Positions 1 to 10,332 of a stretch of DNA of 64,000 nucleotides are shown one piece after another. The stretch lies in contig NC_083340.1 of NCBI RefSeq assembly GCF_019175385.1, positions 14,210,336 to 14,274,335 of the forward strand, written 5' to 3'. This DNA comes from Lycium barbarum (lineage: Eukaryota; Streptophyta; Magnoliopsida; Solanales; Solanaceae). The first letter of the stretch is position 1. Every line of letters begins with the position of its first letter. The translations under genes and the position numbers were made by a program. The notes beneath the pieces were generated by a model. The model worked only from the letters and a program-made list of their open reading frames with translations, was not told where the DNA came from and made no database searches.

Positions 1-2121
1 TGATTTATACCCAAAGACCTTGGTGGGAAGTACATTAAGGAAGTATGTGGTCATTTGGAGAGCATGATGCCAAAAGGAGGGGGGCATGGAGGAGTGGACA
101 AGAAGAGTGTGCACTATGTTGTTAATGAATTTAATTTTTCTTTCCGCTTTGCCGTTTTGAGGAGAGGAATGGGGGCAAGAAAATCTGAAATTTAAACCAT
201 TGGAGGCGCAAAAAGATTGAACATGCCCATTGGCGAACTCCCGCCCATTATCACATTGAATGTTTTTTATGTCTCTTTCGAATTGAGTATGTATTAATGC
301 CTTAAAAGATAGAAAAGTAGAATAAACTTGGGACTTCTTAGAGATTGGAAAAGTCCAAAGAAAATTACTATAATCATCAAGAAAGAAAACATAATAGCGG
401 TGCCCATTAGAACTCAAAACAGGAGATGTCTATAAATCACTATGAATGATATCAAATGGCATAGTAGTAAATGACAATGAATCATAAAATGGCAATTTAA
501 CGTGTTTCCTCAAAGGACAAGAGGTACAAAAAAAAGCTCGAGCCCTATTACATTCAATTAAGGCATTACTACGAAGAGAACTAAGGATAGCATTTCCCGG
601 ATGGCCGAGTTGGGAATGCCACAAGCTAGGTGATGCGACAATGAAGGTTAATGGTAGAGTGGTCCGTTTTGTGGCAGTGATAGGATACAATTCCGCGGTA
701 CTCTCACATCTCATTAGGCGGCTCGCCGTCGGTAAATCCTTCACAGAAAACCCAAGAGGATCAAACTCAACAGAAACATTATTGTCCTTAGTGAATTTAC
801 GTACGGAAATAAGGTTTTTGATGAGTTTTGGAGCATGCAAGACATTTTAGAGACGTAATTGGGGATTAGGTAGGGGTAGGGATGTATGACCATAACCTCG
901 AATTGGAATAGTGCTACCATTACCAACAATGATTCCAGAATTATTGCTCAAATTAAAATAAGACGTGAGAGTACCTGAGCTGGCAGTCATGTGGGAAATC
1001 GCTCCGGTGTCCATGTACCAATTATCATCCTGTTGATGCATGGACAGAGTGTGCATGGCTGCCTCCATGTCTGTTGGAGTGTACACAGAATAGGACGGAC
1101 CATGCATGGAATAGGCCTGCTGAGGTCTTGGACCCGCACCTAGAATGCTGCTGTCGGGCCGTGGCGTCGTGGGACGCTGCTTCCACGGCCTTGTTGGATA
1201 CGGGTAGGGGGGCAGTGGCCACTGCTGTGGCGGCCAGGCAAGCTAGTAGTAGCCCCCTGCCTGTGGCTGTCCCGTCGGCCACTGGCCGTGGCTGGTCTAT
1301 CCGTCGCCGCCGCGGCCGGATTTCTCGCGGTTGTTGTTGTTGTTGTTATTCCCCTTTCCCTTGTTCCTGTTGGAATTCCTGCCACGATTATTATCACGAC
1401 GGGTAGTTGAATTATTGGTGCCGCCAGGTGGCGGGGAGGGAGTATCATTGTCAACAAGTAGAGCCGCGGGACTAGAATCGCGGGCACATTCTTTGGCTGC
1501 GGCGTCTTCGAGCTTGAGTCTGGAGCACACTTCAGAGAAAGAGGGCAGCACATCCTTCTGCTGGATAGTGGTGACAAAGTGTGCATATGTCTCCGGTAAG
1601 CCTGCAAGGAGGCGCAAGACCAGACGTTAGTCGGACACCGGCGACCCCACGTTGGCAAGCTGATCCGCGAGTGACTTTAGCCTATTATAATAGGCCATAA
1701 CTGAGCTGAAGTGTGCCATTTTTGTGGTGGTGAATTCAGTTTCAAGGTACGCTGCCCTTGAGTGCTTGTTATCTTGGAAAAGATGAGCAACTCGATTCCA
1801 AGCCTTCTCCGTAACATTATCCGCCACGAGAATAGAGGTAAGAATATCATGGGATACGGTGGCGTATATCTATTGAAGGACCACCGCATCTAGTCGTTTC
1901 CAGAGCGGAAGATTAGCCGTCTTCGTTGTGTTGTACGCGGTGAGTTCAGTGGTGTTAGTTGGTGGTATGATGTGCTCAAGTACGGAGTGGACGCGGGCTA
2001 GAACTTTAAATAGTGTCGCCCATTCGTGATAATGGCCGGTTTTCATGTCTACAGTGATTGGTATTAAAGATTTCACATTCCTGACGGTTAAAGCAGAATG
2101 AAAATTTTTGTTGTCAGCCAT
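1..2121 (-). pseudogene. copia gag-pol, five in-frame stops
   Basis: One reading frame runs from the ATG at 2121 toward position 1. Gag (about 2121-1297) starts MADNKNFHSALTV and contains the copia Gag (UBN2-type) pattern ending in an Asn/Arg-rich tail. Protease follows at about 1030, with the motif WYMDTGAISHMT (catalytic D-T-G). The GAG-pre/integrase zinc-finger region lies at about 680-440 (SLWHSQLGHPGN, then CTSCPLRKHVKLPF). Between 427 and 1 the integrase core continues (FLDDYSN, CDNGREFANG). Stops fall near 1869, 1626, 1296, 846 and 429, all in the same frame, with no frameshift needed. At least two sit where family members normally have Trp (TGG to TAG), as expected from decay of methylated cytosines. 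No functional product is expected. Confidence 0.88.
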
Positions 2122-2232
2122 TGAAGAGAGAAGAGAGAAGGGGGAGGAGGAAGGGGGGAGGGGCGGCTACGGCTAGGGTTAGGAGAGAGGGAAGTGGACG
2201 GCTAGGTTTAGGAGGTGAGGAAGGAAACCTAG

Positions 2233-2242
2233 TCTGATACCA
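2233..2242 (-). other. Primer binding site, initiator tRNA-Met
   Basis: The minus strand reads TGGTATCAGA directly after the LTR. This is the complement of the 3' end of plant initiator tRNA-Met and is the usual start of minus-strand DNA synthesis in copia elements. Confidence 0.85.
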
Positions 2243-2451
2243 TGTAGGAAATCAATCCGTAATCTGTATTAATGTATGAAAGTCATTATATACAAAGTAG
2301 TATCTAACTATCAGCATAATACTAGGCTAAATTATAGGACCTAATTACTATACATAAGAAAGAGATCATGCCTAATATACAGTTGCTAATTATGAAAAAA
2401 TTGTCCTAATATTTACAATATTTACGTAGACTATTACATAGTCTATCAGCA
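2243..2451 (-). repeat. 5' LTR of the copia element
   Basis: On the minus strand the segment starts TGCTGATAG and ends TTTCCTACA, so it has the TG...CA ends of an LTR. It is followed at once by the TGGTATCAGA primer site. At about 209 bp it is a short copia LTR. The outer boundary is inferred from the TG...CA rule, because the partner LTR is outside the window. Confidence 0.7.
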
Positions 2452-2907
2452 AAAACGAGGCAATGCAATCCCCCCCCCCCCTCCCGGCGCCGCCGACTCG
2501 CTCTTCCTCTTTCTTCAAGGTTTAATTAAGCAAAACCAAAATTAGCAAAATTATAGCAGAAAAAGAACAACTTGCAGTCCAAAAGCGTCAAACACAACTA
2601 ATGAATAAGAAACTTATTACTTATATTATTACATTTGTGATCCATCGATAGACATAAAATTTTGTGAGAATATTATAAACTAATACTATTACCCCTCTTG
2701 GGGTCAATTTTAGTTGCATAAACAGTGTAAATAAGGCCAAAGGTCATCATTATCTCGAAAATAACTGCATTCCATGGTGTTGCCCCACCTCTTAGAGCGG
2801 ATGCTGACGTGTCCTGTAGGATTTATAAACTTAATTAGTTAATATAAATATATGAAAGCTATTTGGCGGAGTTTAATCCCTAGACAAGTAACTTTATTGT
2901 TTGTTTT
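2452..2907. other. Intergenic, no gene seen
   Basis: AT-rich sequence with a C-run at 2470-2482. I see no ORF, RNA gene or clear repeat boundary. Confidence 0.6.
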
Positions 2908-3414
2908 TGTTGAAGAATGAAAAAAATTCTTCATCGATGGTTAATGAAACAGGTGGTCTCCTTATATAGACTTGGACAATTCTCCCCTCATAAGCTAGTT
3001 TTTGAAGTTGAGCTAGACCAATGATATATTTCTTTATATGATATCAGAGCAGAACCCATATCACCTGATGTGGGCTCCCAAATTAAATTGCCCACGCACC
3101 AGATGTCCAGTCCTGGGCGTGAGGTGGGGTGTTGAAGAATGGAAAAAGTCCCTTATCGGTGGTGCGAGCCCTCAAATTAAATTTCCCACGCACTAGATGT
3201 CCACCCAAATTAAATTGCCCACGCACTAGATGTCCACCCAAATTAAATTGCCCACGCACCAGATGTTCAGTCCTGAGCGTGAGGTGGGGTGTTGAAGATT
3301 GAAAAAAGTCCCTCATCGGTGGTTGATGAGATGGGTGGTCTCCTTATATAGACTTGGACAATCCTCCCCTCATAAGCTAGCTTTTGGGGTTGAGTTAGAC
3401 CCATGATTTTTTTT
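2908..3414 (+). mobile_element. TRIM-like element with repeated LTR parts
   Basis: Three copies of a sequence beginning TGTTGAAGAATG (or GATTG) start at 2908, 3130 and 3290. The last two are each preceded by the purine tract GAGGTGGGG, as at the start of a 3' LTR. The first copy (about 130 bp) ends close to TGATATCAGAGC at 3039-3050, a slightly altered initiator-Met primer site. The copy at 3130 is cut short after about 35 bp and runs into three repeats of a unit containing CCCACGCACNAGATGT. The copy at 3290 is full length to about 3414. A short element with LTRs, primer site and purine tract but no coding sequence is a terminal-repeat retrotransposon in miniature. The extra middle LTR suggests unequal recombination. 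Confidence 0.7.
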
Positions 3415-3507
3415 ACGGTTTTGTTAATTAAACCATCATGAATTATTTTTCCAAACACTTCTTACCTTATTTTCTATTTGATTGTTGTATTAAATATTTT
3501 CCTTTAT

Positions 3508-3744
3508 CTATGTGACGACTACACGAGGTACTAGGCTACTAGCAAAGTGTATGGCTATGGGAGTGCCATTACGTACCAAGCCACCAGTAGCAAACTTGAG
3601 GAGGAAGAGAGCCACGACAGATCCAAGCAGTTGAGCAATCCAATACAGAACACTCCTATAAAAGGTAATGCGACCTACAATAAAGACACCGAACCAAAAC
3701 TCAATGCCAACCGTTTCTTTCATTAGAATTTTGGTGTTTAACAA
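3508..3744 (-). pseudogene. Aquaporin (tonoplast intrinsic protein) fragment
   Basis: The minus-strand frame contains [21 protein letters not shown] followed by ATGG. This is the third transmembrane region of plant TIP aquaporins, which carry water and small solutes across the vacuole membrane. Upstream, [15 protein letters not shown] matches the TIP stretch after the first pore loop, but the NPA motif that should precede it is absent (VGIEF stands there). Downstream, similarity fades after ATGGLV. Only about 60 of roughly 250 residues are present, with no other exons seen nearby, so this is a broken fragment. It sits between a TRIM-like element and a Mutator-like element. Whether it was carried by a transposon or is the remains of a local gene cannot be decided here. 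Confidence 0.72.
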
Positions 3745-4170
3745 TGGAAATTAAAGAGGCAGCTCTTTGAATTTATATAGGAAGACCAAAAGCTTGCCCT
3801 GAAACCACTATGTCAATTCAATTAACTTCCGTTCAATTTTGGATTCAGATGGACTAAGAAAAGTAGTGGCTAATAAAGAGGAATTGGGAGTTGAGACAGA
3901 AGTAAAGAGCAGAGGTATATGAAGATGATGATGGTTGTGTCACCGTGTTGATTTCATGGATTAGGATTGTAATTTGCTTTGTGATTTTGATGATGTTCTT
4001 TTTTTTTTTTTTTTTTTTGGTTAATTGTGGTGATGATGTTCACTTCATGTTGGTGCTTCTTCTTTGGCCATATCAAAGGATTAGGCAGGGGAATATTTAT
4101 GGACATGCCACTGAAAGATTGATGGTATTATTCTTAAACCTTTTTGTCTTCGTGATGAACGTAATTTTAT

Positions 4171-5331
4171 GACAAAAGACACCATTTAATTCTTGAACTT
4201 AGCACGAAAATTCAGTTTAACAACTAAACTTAAGTTGTATTTATATACCCCCTTAACAACTTTCATTTCAATTATTTCCACATCTAATGCTGATGTGGCA
4301 AAAAAGAAAAAAGAAAAAGAAATTTAGGCAAGTAAATGACATAAAAAGATGGGCCCACTAATATATATATTATTATTATTATACAATAAATCAATAAAAT
4401 AAAATAAAAATGGGCCTTTTCTCTTTTTTCTAAACCACCCCCCCCCCCCGGGTTCCTCTTCCCCACCACTGCCACCTCCACCATCACCACCACCATCTCC
4501 ACCACGGCTACCACCATGGAAGTATATTATTAACCAGTCAATTTCTTCATTGTTTTTTTTCTTTAGTGAAGGGCAGTTCGTGCAATTTCTTCATTGTTTA
4601 AAAACAATGAAGAAATCTTTTTCTTCAACATAAACAATGAAGAAATTTTTTTCTTCAACAACTGAGCATTCGTTGAGTGATAAGGATAAAGAGGAAAATG
4701 AAAATGACAAATATGGGATTTTTCAGTTGGTTTGATTTAAGGAGGCGGTGGCTATGGTGGTGGTGGAGGTCGTGGTGGGGGCAGGGGCAGGGGGATTCAG
4801 TTGGGCTGATTTAGGTGTGGTGGGGGGAAGAGGAGCGGGAGGTGGTGGTGGAGGTGGCAGTCGTGTAGCGGGGGGGGGGGGGGGAGGGAGGAATAGTGGG
4901 GTGGGGGAAGAGGAGCGGGTGAAGAAGAAAGAGAAAAGGGAGAAGTGGAAGAAGAAAGAGAGAGAAAAAATGATAAAAGAAAATAATTTTCTTTTGGGCA
5001 GTGGCAGCGGCAGCGGTGGCGGCAACGGAGATGAGGAGAAAGAAGAAGAAAGAGAAAATGGTGAAGAAGAAGGAAGAGAGAGAGAAAAAATAATAAAAGA
5101 AAAACAAAAAATGAAGTGTTGGTAGTTTTTGACATGGCAACGACGTGGCAACAACGTGGCAATGATGTGGCGCGAGTGTAATACACCTCACCTTGTGAGA
5201 GTGGTATTATTTTTTTAGGATGGAAAATAATTGAAATGAAAGTTGTTAAGGAGGTATATAAATACAACTTAAGTTTAGTTGCTAAAGTGAGTTTTCGTGC
5301 CAAGTTCAAGGGTTAAATGATGTCTTTTCTC
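4171..5331. mobile_element. Mutator-like (MULE) non-autonomous element, 1161 bp
   Basis: About 113-bp terminal inverted repeats face each other: left arm 4171-4283 (GACAAAAGACACCATTTAA...) and right arm 5331-5219, whose complement reads GAGAAAAGACATCATTTAA.... The element is flanked by a perfect 9-bp target duplication, TAATTTTAT, at 4162-4170 and 5332-5340. Long inverted ends with 9-bp duplications define Mutator-like elements. The inside holds no transposase: it is strongly strand-biased, with C/CCA-rich stretches near 4437-4515 and a purine-rich (GA/GGT) block at 4740-5110. Long glycine-rich and serine/proline-rich reading frames in that block are by-products of low complexity. Confidence 0.9.
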
Positions 5332-5429
5332 TAATTTTATTTATCATATTATTTTTTGGTGACTCATTCACGTGTGATTTTGGTTGATAATTATATTTTC
5401 ACGAATTGATGTTGTTCTTTTCGTTTTTA

Positions 5430-5690
5430 CTCCCTCCGGATTAAAAAGAGTATCCACTTAGTCATTTGCACGCCCTTTAAGAAAATACTAATTCCTAGAT
5501 AAAAATAGGTAATCTGACTAAACTGCCCTTTATTAAATAAGTATTGGGATTTGGTCGCATAACACTTAAAATGGGCAAATCTGAAAAAATAAAGTTAATT
5601 TTTTTTTAATTTGATAAGTGGACACTCTTTTTGACTCAAGAAAAAAAGGCTAAATGGACATTTTTTTTTTATCCCTGAGAAGTAATTAAT
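5430..5690. mobile_element. Stowaway-type MITE, right end lost
   Basis: The sequence starts CTCCCTCCGGATTAAAAAG after a TA dinucleotide, the end of a common nightshade Stowaway family. GAGTATCCACTTAG near 5450 is mirrored by TAAGTGGACACTCTTTT near 5616, which gives a foldback. The matching GGAGGGAG right end is missing, so the right limit is approximate. Confidence 0.5.
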
Positions 5691-6191
5691 TATGTTTTAG
5701 GACTTGGAAGTTGAAGTTGCTATCTTGATCTCTAATGACTAAATTTTCTTGTAGTAAAAGCCGAGTTTGTCAAAGTCTAGGTTTGCGGCCTCTTGTCGTA
5801 TTCTTTGTTATCAGTAGGGGTGTTCATGATTCGGTTATTGATTAAAATCATAACCAAATCAATTTAATCGGTTTTTAAATGTTTAAAACCATAACCAAAT
5901 CAAATAAAATAATAACCACCGGTTTGATTATTGTCGGTTTGGTTCAATTTTTCGGTTTATGACTAGAACCATGGGACTTATCAATAAAACTTTAAAAAGT
6001 TGAAAAGACATGTCTTTTTTTTTGTTCAAACGATAATTTTTATTTATAGTTTAAGGTGGAACATACATCATAGAAATATTTTCACTATTAGTGATAGCGT
6101 AGTATTCAAGTTACCCAAAGTTGCTAAACTATTACATATAGAGCTAAAAACTAACTTCATAGTGGTTGTACCATTTTTGTCATCTTAATAC

Positions 6192-7573
6192 TAGGGTTGT
6201 TCACGGTTTTGGTTAAAACCAAAACCAAACAAAAAATTTAACCAAACCGAATAAAAAAACCGACATTTGGTTTGGTTTGGTTTGGTTTGGTTTGATTTGG
6301 TTTTAAATTTTAAAAACCGATAATATTTGGTTTGGTTATGGTTCTATTAAAAAATAAACGAATAAATAACCGAACCAAACCGATAAATTATATACATAAA
6401 TTTTATAATTATTTATATGTATAATATTAGTTTTTCATAAATAATTATAAATAGTTTATACCTTTTAATCATTAATTTGATTTTTGGTCTACTTATTTCA
6501 CATGATTGTTTAAGGCCCATGTTTTTAAGAATATGTCCAAGCCCGTGTCTTTAAGTCTTTTAACTCTTTTAAGTGTTAAGTGTAAACCTACTAACAGAAG
6601 CTCACGTTAGAATCTAATGTCTTTAAATTAAATTTTTAGCCTTTCTTTGTCAGTCATTTGATTTTAGGTTGTTTCTGCTTCTTCTTCTTCTTCTTCTTCT
6701 TCTTTTCGAATTTATACCTTTCTTTTTTGTTGTCTGAATGGGTCCTAAACTTCTAATATTTTTCATATGAAAAGGACAGAGGTTGTAGATTTGAAGGTTC
6801 CTATAGAAGATACTTCAGTAACACCAGCATTTGCTGCAACTCAAGCACATTGTAATGCCCTAATACTTCTTCCATGGGTAATCCTAAAAAGCATAAACGA
6901 ACAACCCCTTGTAGTCGAGACTCTAGCCTTGGGGATAATGATAGAAAAACATCTGAAGTTTTGGATCATTACACAAAGTTTTTTTTAATAAAATGGGAGA
7001 ATTGAGGGCAAAATGCAAGTACTTCCCCAAAGTTTGGGATCATTACACAGTTTTTTTATTTCATATATTTTTATTTTACTTTTAGGTAGTCTTTATGTGT
7101 AATTAATATGTATGTTTGTAACAACAATTAAAAGCTCTTATGCTCTACTTTATTTCCAGGTATGTGTATTAAAATGACAAAAATGGTGCAACCACTACTA
7201 AGTTAGTTTTTAGCACTATATGTAACCGTTTAGCAACTTTGGGTAACTCGAGTACTACACTATCACTAATAGTGAAAATGTTTCTGTGATGTATGTTCCA
7301 CCTTAAACTATAAATAAAAGTTATCGTTTAAACCAAAAAAAAAAAAAAAAAGACATGCCTTTTTCAACTTTTTAATGTTTTACTGATAAGTCTCATGGCT
7401 GCTAGTCATAAACCGAAAAATCGAACCAAACCGAACCAAACCTACAATAACCAAACCGGTGGTTATTATTTTATTTGGTTTGATTATGGTTTTAGACATT
7501 TAAAAACCGAATAAATTGGTTTGGTTATGGTTTTAATCAATAACCGACCCAAACCGAACCATGAACACTCCTA
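6192..7573. mobile_element. hAT element inserted into its own relative, 1382 bp
   Basis: Starts TAGGGTTGTTCACGG at 6192 and ends TGAACACTCCTA at 7573. The perfect 8-bp duplication CTTAATAC is at 6184-6191 and 7574-7581. It is the reverse complement, with some indels, of the host element. It carries a stretch near 6490-6600 that the host copy lacks and a longer CTT-repeat at about 6680-6706. Both ends therefore look intact, and it was probably mobilised by a transposase encoded elsewhere. Confidence 0.9.
6767..6988 (+). pseudogene. hAT transposase N-terminal remnant (inner copy)
   Basis: A 73-codon frame starts MKRTEVVDLKVPIEDTSVT. Beyond about residue 45 the neighbouring frame reads KTSEVLDHYTKF, which resembles the start of the BED-type zinc finger of plant hAT transposases (normally SEVWDHF/Y). 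The coding sequence therefore seems to switch frame and is then cut off by an internal deletion at about 6990. The same remnant occurs in inverted orientation at 7759-7986. I read it as what is left of the transposase gene, not as a working protein. Confidence 0.5.
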
Positions 7574-7758
7574 CTTAATACACATGCCTGGAAATAAAGT
7601 AGAGCATAGGAGTTTTTAGTTGTTGTTACAAACATACATAATAATTAAACATAAACACTGCCTAAAATTAAAATGAAAATATATGAAATAAAAAAACTGT
7701 GTAATGATCCCAAACTTTGGGGCAGTACTTGCATTTTGCCCTTAATTCTCCCATTTTA

Positions 7759-7986
7759 TTAAAAAAAAAAAAATTGTGTAATAATCCCAAACTTCAGATG
7801 TTTTTCTATCATTATTCCTAAGGCTAGGGTCTCGACTACAAGGAGTTGTTCTTTTCTGCTTTTTAGGAGGATTACCCACAGAAGAAGTATTAGGGCATTA
7901 CTATGTCCTTGAGTTGCAGCAAATGCTGATGTTACTGAAGTATCTTTGATAGGAACCTCCAAATCTACAACCTCTGTCCTTTTCAT
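7759..7986 (-). pseudogene. hAT transposase N-terminal remnant (outer copy)
   Basis: A 75-codon frame on the minus strand starts MKRTEVVDLEVPIKDTSVT and is clearly homologous to the frame at 6767-6988, because the two elements are inverted copies. Keeping a similar frame in both copies reflects common origin and is not by itself evidence of use. Assignment to hAT transposase rests on the element ends and on the BED-like stretch in the shifted frame. Confidence 0.5.
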
Positions 7987-8449
7987 ATGAAAAATATAAG
8001 AAGTTTAGGACCCATTCAGACAAGAAAATCGAAAGGGATAAATTCGAAAAAAGAAGAAGAAACAACCTAAAATCAAATGGCTAATAAAGAAAGGCTAAAA
8101 ATTTAAAAGTTAAAGACATTAGACTCTAACGTGAGCTTATGTTAGTAGGTTTACACTTAACACGACCAAAATTCAAATTAATGATTAAAAGGTATAAAAT
8201 ATTTATAATTATTTATGAAAAACTAATATTATACATATAAATAATTATAAAATTTATGTATAGAATTTATCGGTTTGGTTCGGTTATTTATTTGGTTATT
8301 TTTTAATAGAATCATAACCAAACCAACTATTATCGGTTTTTAAAATTTAAAACCAAACCAAACCAAATGTCGATTTTTTTATTCTGTTTGGTTAAATTTT
8401 CGGATTGGTTTTGGTTTAAACCAAAACCGTGAACAACCCTAGTTATCAG

Positions 8450-9658
8450 TGGATTCCCATTTCATTTTATTTGATTTGATTTCTTCCGCTTATTTTATGT
8501 GTGCTTGTGTTATTTTGGCATATGTGAGTATAAATAAATAGATCTGTTGTTCTAATATGTTTAGATGGTTAATCTTTTATTTCAAAATTTACCTTTTCAT
8601 TTGATTTATCAGAGTTATATTTGTGATATTTCCTATTTGTTGAAAGTTATTAATAGTTTGTTATCTCATGAAATGGTTCAAAACCAATCTCATCAAGTTA
8701 AAGGATTCAAATGTGATTAACCGAAAAACATATATAGAACAAGATCGACAAAATAAGGAAGCCTTCAGGAAGTTGATGGGGAGGAGAATGAAGACTTCTA
8801 TGTTCTAAACAAAGATGTTTGATCAGATATCCAACTTAGTTACTAAATCAAATGTCTGTTTAATTGTAATTAACTTAATATGATGCTTCTTGTCCTACGA
8901 CGAACTTAATATGCTACTTCTTATCCTACATTGAATCGTCACGTTCTCTTTTTGTAAACGAATGAAAAAGATGTATTTATGCTTTTATGCATATCTTTTT
9001 CATCAGATTCATTAATCTCATTCCCTTTTTCTTTTGACGATAGTAATCATTAGACCAAACTCAATTCATTCCATTTTCCTTGATATGTGTATTAAAGAGT
9101 GGAAAATAAAAAGAGCATGAAACTAAACTTGGTTGTTGCTCTAATATATATATATAGAGAGAGAGAGAGAGCAACAATCACGTTTAGTTTCATGCAACAG
9201 GAGAAACTTTCGAAGGTTATTTGAAAATATCAAATTTAACTTAAATATGCAGGCATATGTTAAACAAATACTAGGCAAAGATATTTGTTGTTTCTAAGCA
9301 TAATAATACAAAAGTTTTGAAAATTCTTTTCGATTTTTAAGAAACCAAAAAGCTAATTGCCGAAATATATATTAACTTTGCATATATAGATTAGTTTATA
9401 TATGGTTCTTGAGGTACATTTGTGATTTAATCATATTTATGATTAATTTTCTATATAAGATTATTTGTTACATCTTCCATATTAACTAAATTTACAAAAG
9501 AGTTCCTTTCTTAATTTTTTTTATAACTGCGCGAAGCACAAATTTACTAATTTACGAAGAAACAGAAGAAGGATTCATCATCGTTAGCATATCAAGAGAA
9601 TTTTACTTTTACTCTTCACATCCAATCAAATTAATTTGACGCACCACACAAACATGTA
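8450..9658. other. Intergenic with a short hairpin
   Basis: AT-rich DNA without a recognisable gene. At 9115-9195 GCATGAAACTAAAC...TTGTTGCTCT is mirrored by AGAGCAACAA...GTTTAGTTTCATGC around a (TA)n(GA)n core, giving an imperfect stem of about 27 bp. Confidence 0.6.
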
Positions 9659-9880
9659 CTCCCTTCCTTCCCTTTTACTTGTCAACTTTAGCATATCAAG
9701 AGAATTTTACTTTTAGTTTTACCTTTAGCATTAATTACTCACTCTAAATTATTTTTCAAGTCCATTAAAACTACACACCAATTAATATGAGTATCATGAT
9801 AAAATATCATGAACTTCATTTATTATTTCTTAAGAAGTGTGCAAAGTTTATTGTGGACAAGTAAGAGTGAACGGAGGAGA
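9659..9880. mobile_element. Stowaway-type MITE, about 222 bp
   Basis: Left end CTCCCTTCCTTCCCTTTTACTTGTC; the complement of the right end reads TCTCCTCCGTTCACTCTTACTTGTCC, and TA flanks both sides (9657-9658, 9881-9882). Parts such as GCATATCAAGAGAA also occur near 9590 and, inverted, near 29665 and 30085. Confidence 0.7.
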
Positions 9881-9882
9881 TA

Positions 9883-10332
9883 GAATATATAGTACTAACG
9901 GAGGTGAAGAATTTCCACTTTACTCTATTGCAGTATGAGTACTCCCATATTATTCATGTAAAAAGTTTATACTTGTGAACTTAATTTTCTTAATATTTGA
10001 GTGGTTATAATAACAGTTTCTCATTAAGATAAACTTAAGAAGTGTACAATGAAAATTGTTTTCAAGTATAGAAGCGTAAGGCAGATGTTTTTATTTTTAA
10101 CGAACCAAGGCGTAAGCACCAAAATAATTATGGAGCGCAAACTCCTATGAACGATTTTAAATTTTGCTGATTTATAATTTAACAAAATAGTACCACAAAT
10201 ATACAAATTATGAAAAATACATTCAAATCCTACGAATTTTAAACTACTATAAACACATTTTCAAGACATTCTAACTTGCAGAATGAAAATATATAGTATA
10301 AACGTTTATAAAATACCATGAAATACGAATCA
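9883..10332. other. Intergenic, no gene seen
   Basis: AT-rich sequence with no coding or repeat signal that I can place. Confidence 0.6.

Larger units (their letters stand above)
1..2451 (-). mobile_element. Ty1/copia LTR retrotransposon, 5' part, degenerate
   Basis: The element reads on the minus strand and enters the window from its 5' end at 2451; its 3' half lies before position 1. In order on the minus strand come an LTR (2451-2243), a primer binding site (2242-2233), a leader, gag, protease, and the start of integrase running off the window edge. The domain order protease before integrase, with an initiator-Met primer site, is that of Ty1/copia. Five in-frame stops show that it is dead. 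Only one LTR is present, so no target duplication can be tested. Confidence 0.9.
5815..8441. mobile_element. hAT element interrupted by an inverted copy of its own family
   Basis: The ends are TAGGGGTGTTCATG at 5815 and, on the opposite strand, TAGGGTTGTTCACGG at 8441. The 8-bp duplication GTTATCAG flanks it at 5807-5814 and 8442-8449, as expected for hAT transposons. It is split at CTTAATAC by a second element (6192-7573). Without the insert and one target copy it is about 1237 bp. The left piece (5815-6191) pairs with 7165-7573 and the right piece (7574-8441) with 6192-7168, so the two elements are inverted copies of one another. It is non-autonomous, with only a transposase remnant. Confidence 0.92.

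Noticed and set aside
4723..5309. Long overlapping reading frames on both strands (glycine-rich on plus; serine/proline/phenylalanine-rich on minus).
   Set aside because: They come from a purine-biased low-complexity block inside a MULE, are open in several frames at once, and show no domain.
6767..6988. A possible real 73-residue gene, because a similar frame recurs at 7759-7986.
   Set aside because: The two frames are similar only because they lie in inverted copies of one hAT element; the BED-like similarity is in a shifted frame and the coding region is truncated.
9115..9195. Hairpin considered as a microRNA precursor.
   Set aside because: The stem is short, encloses an AT/GA microsatellite and has no sign of a conserved mature sequence; a small foldback repeat is simpler.
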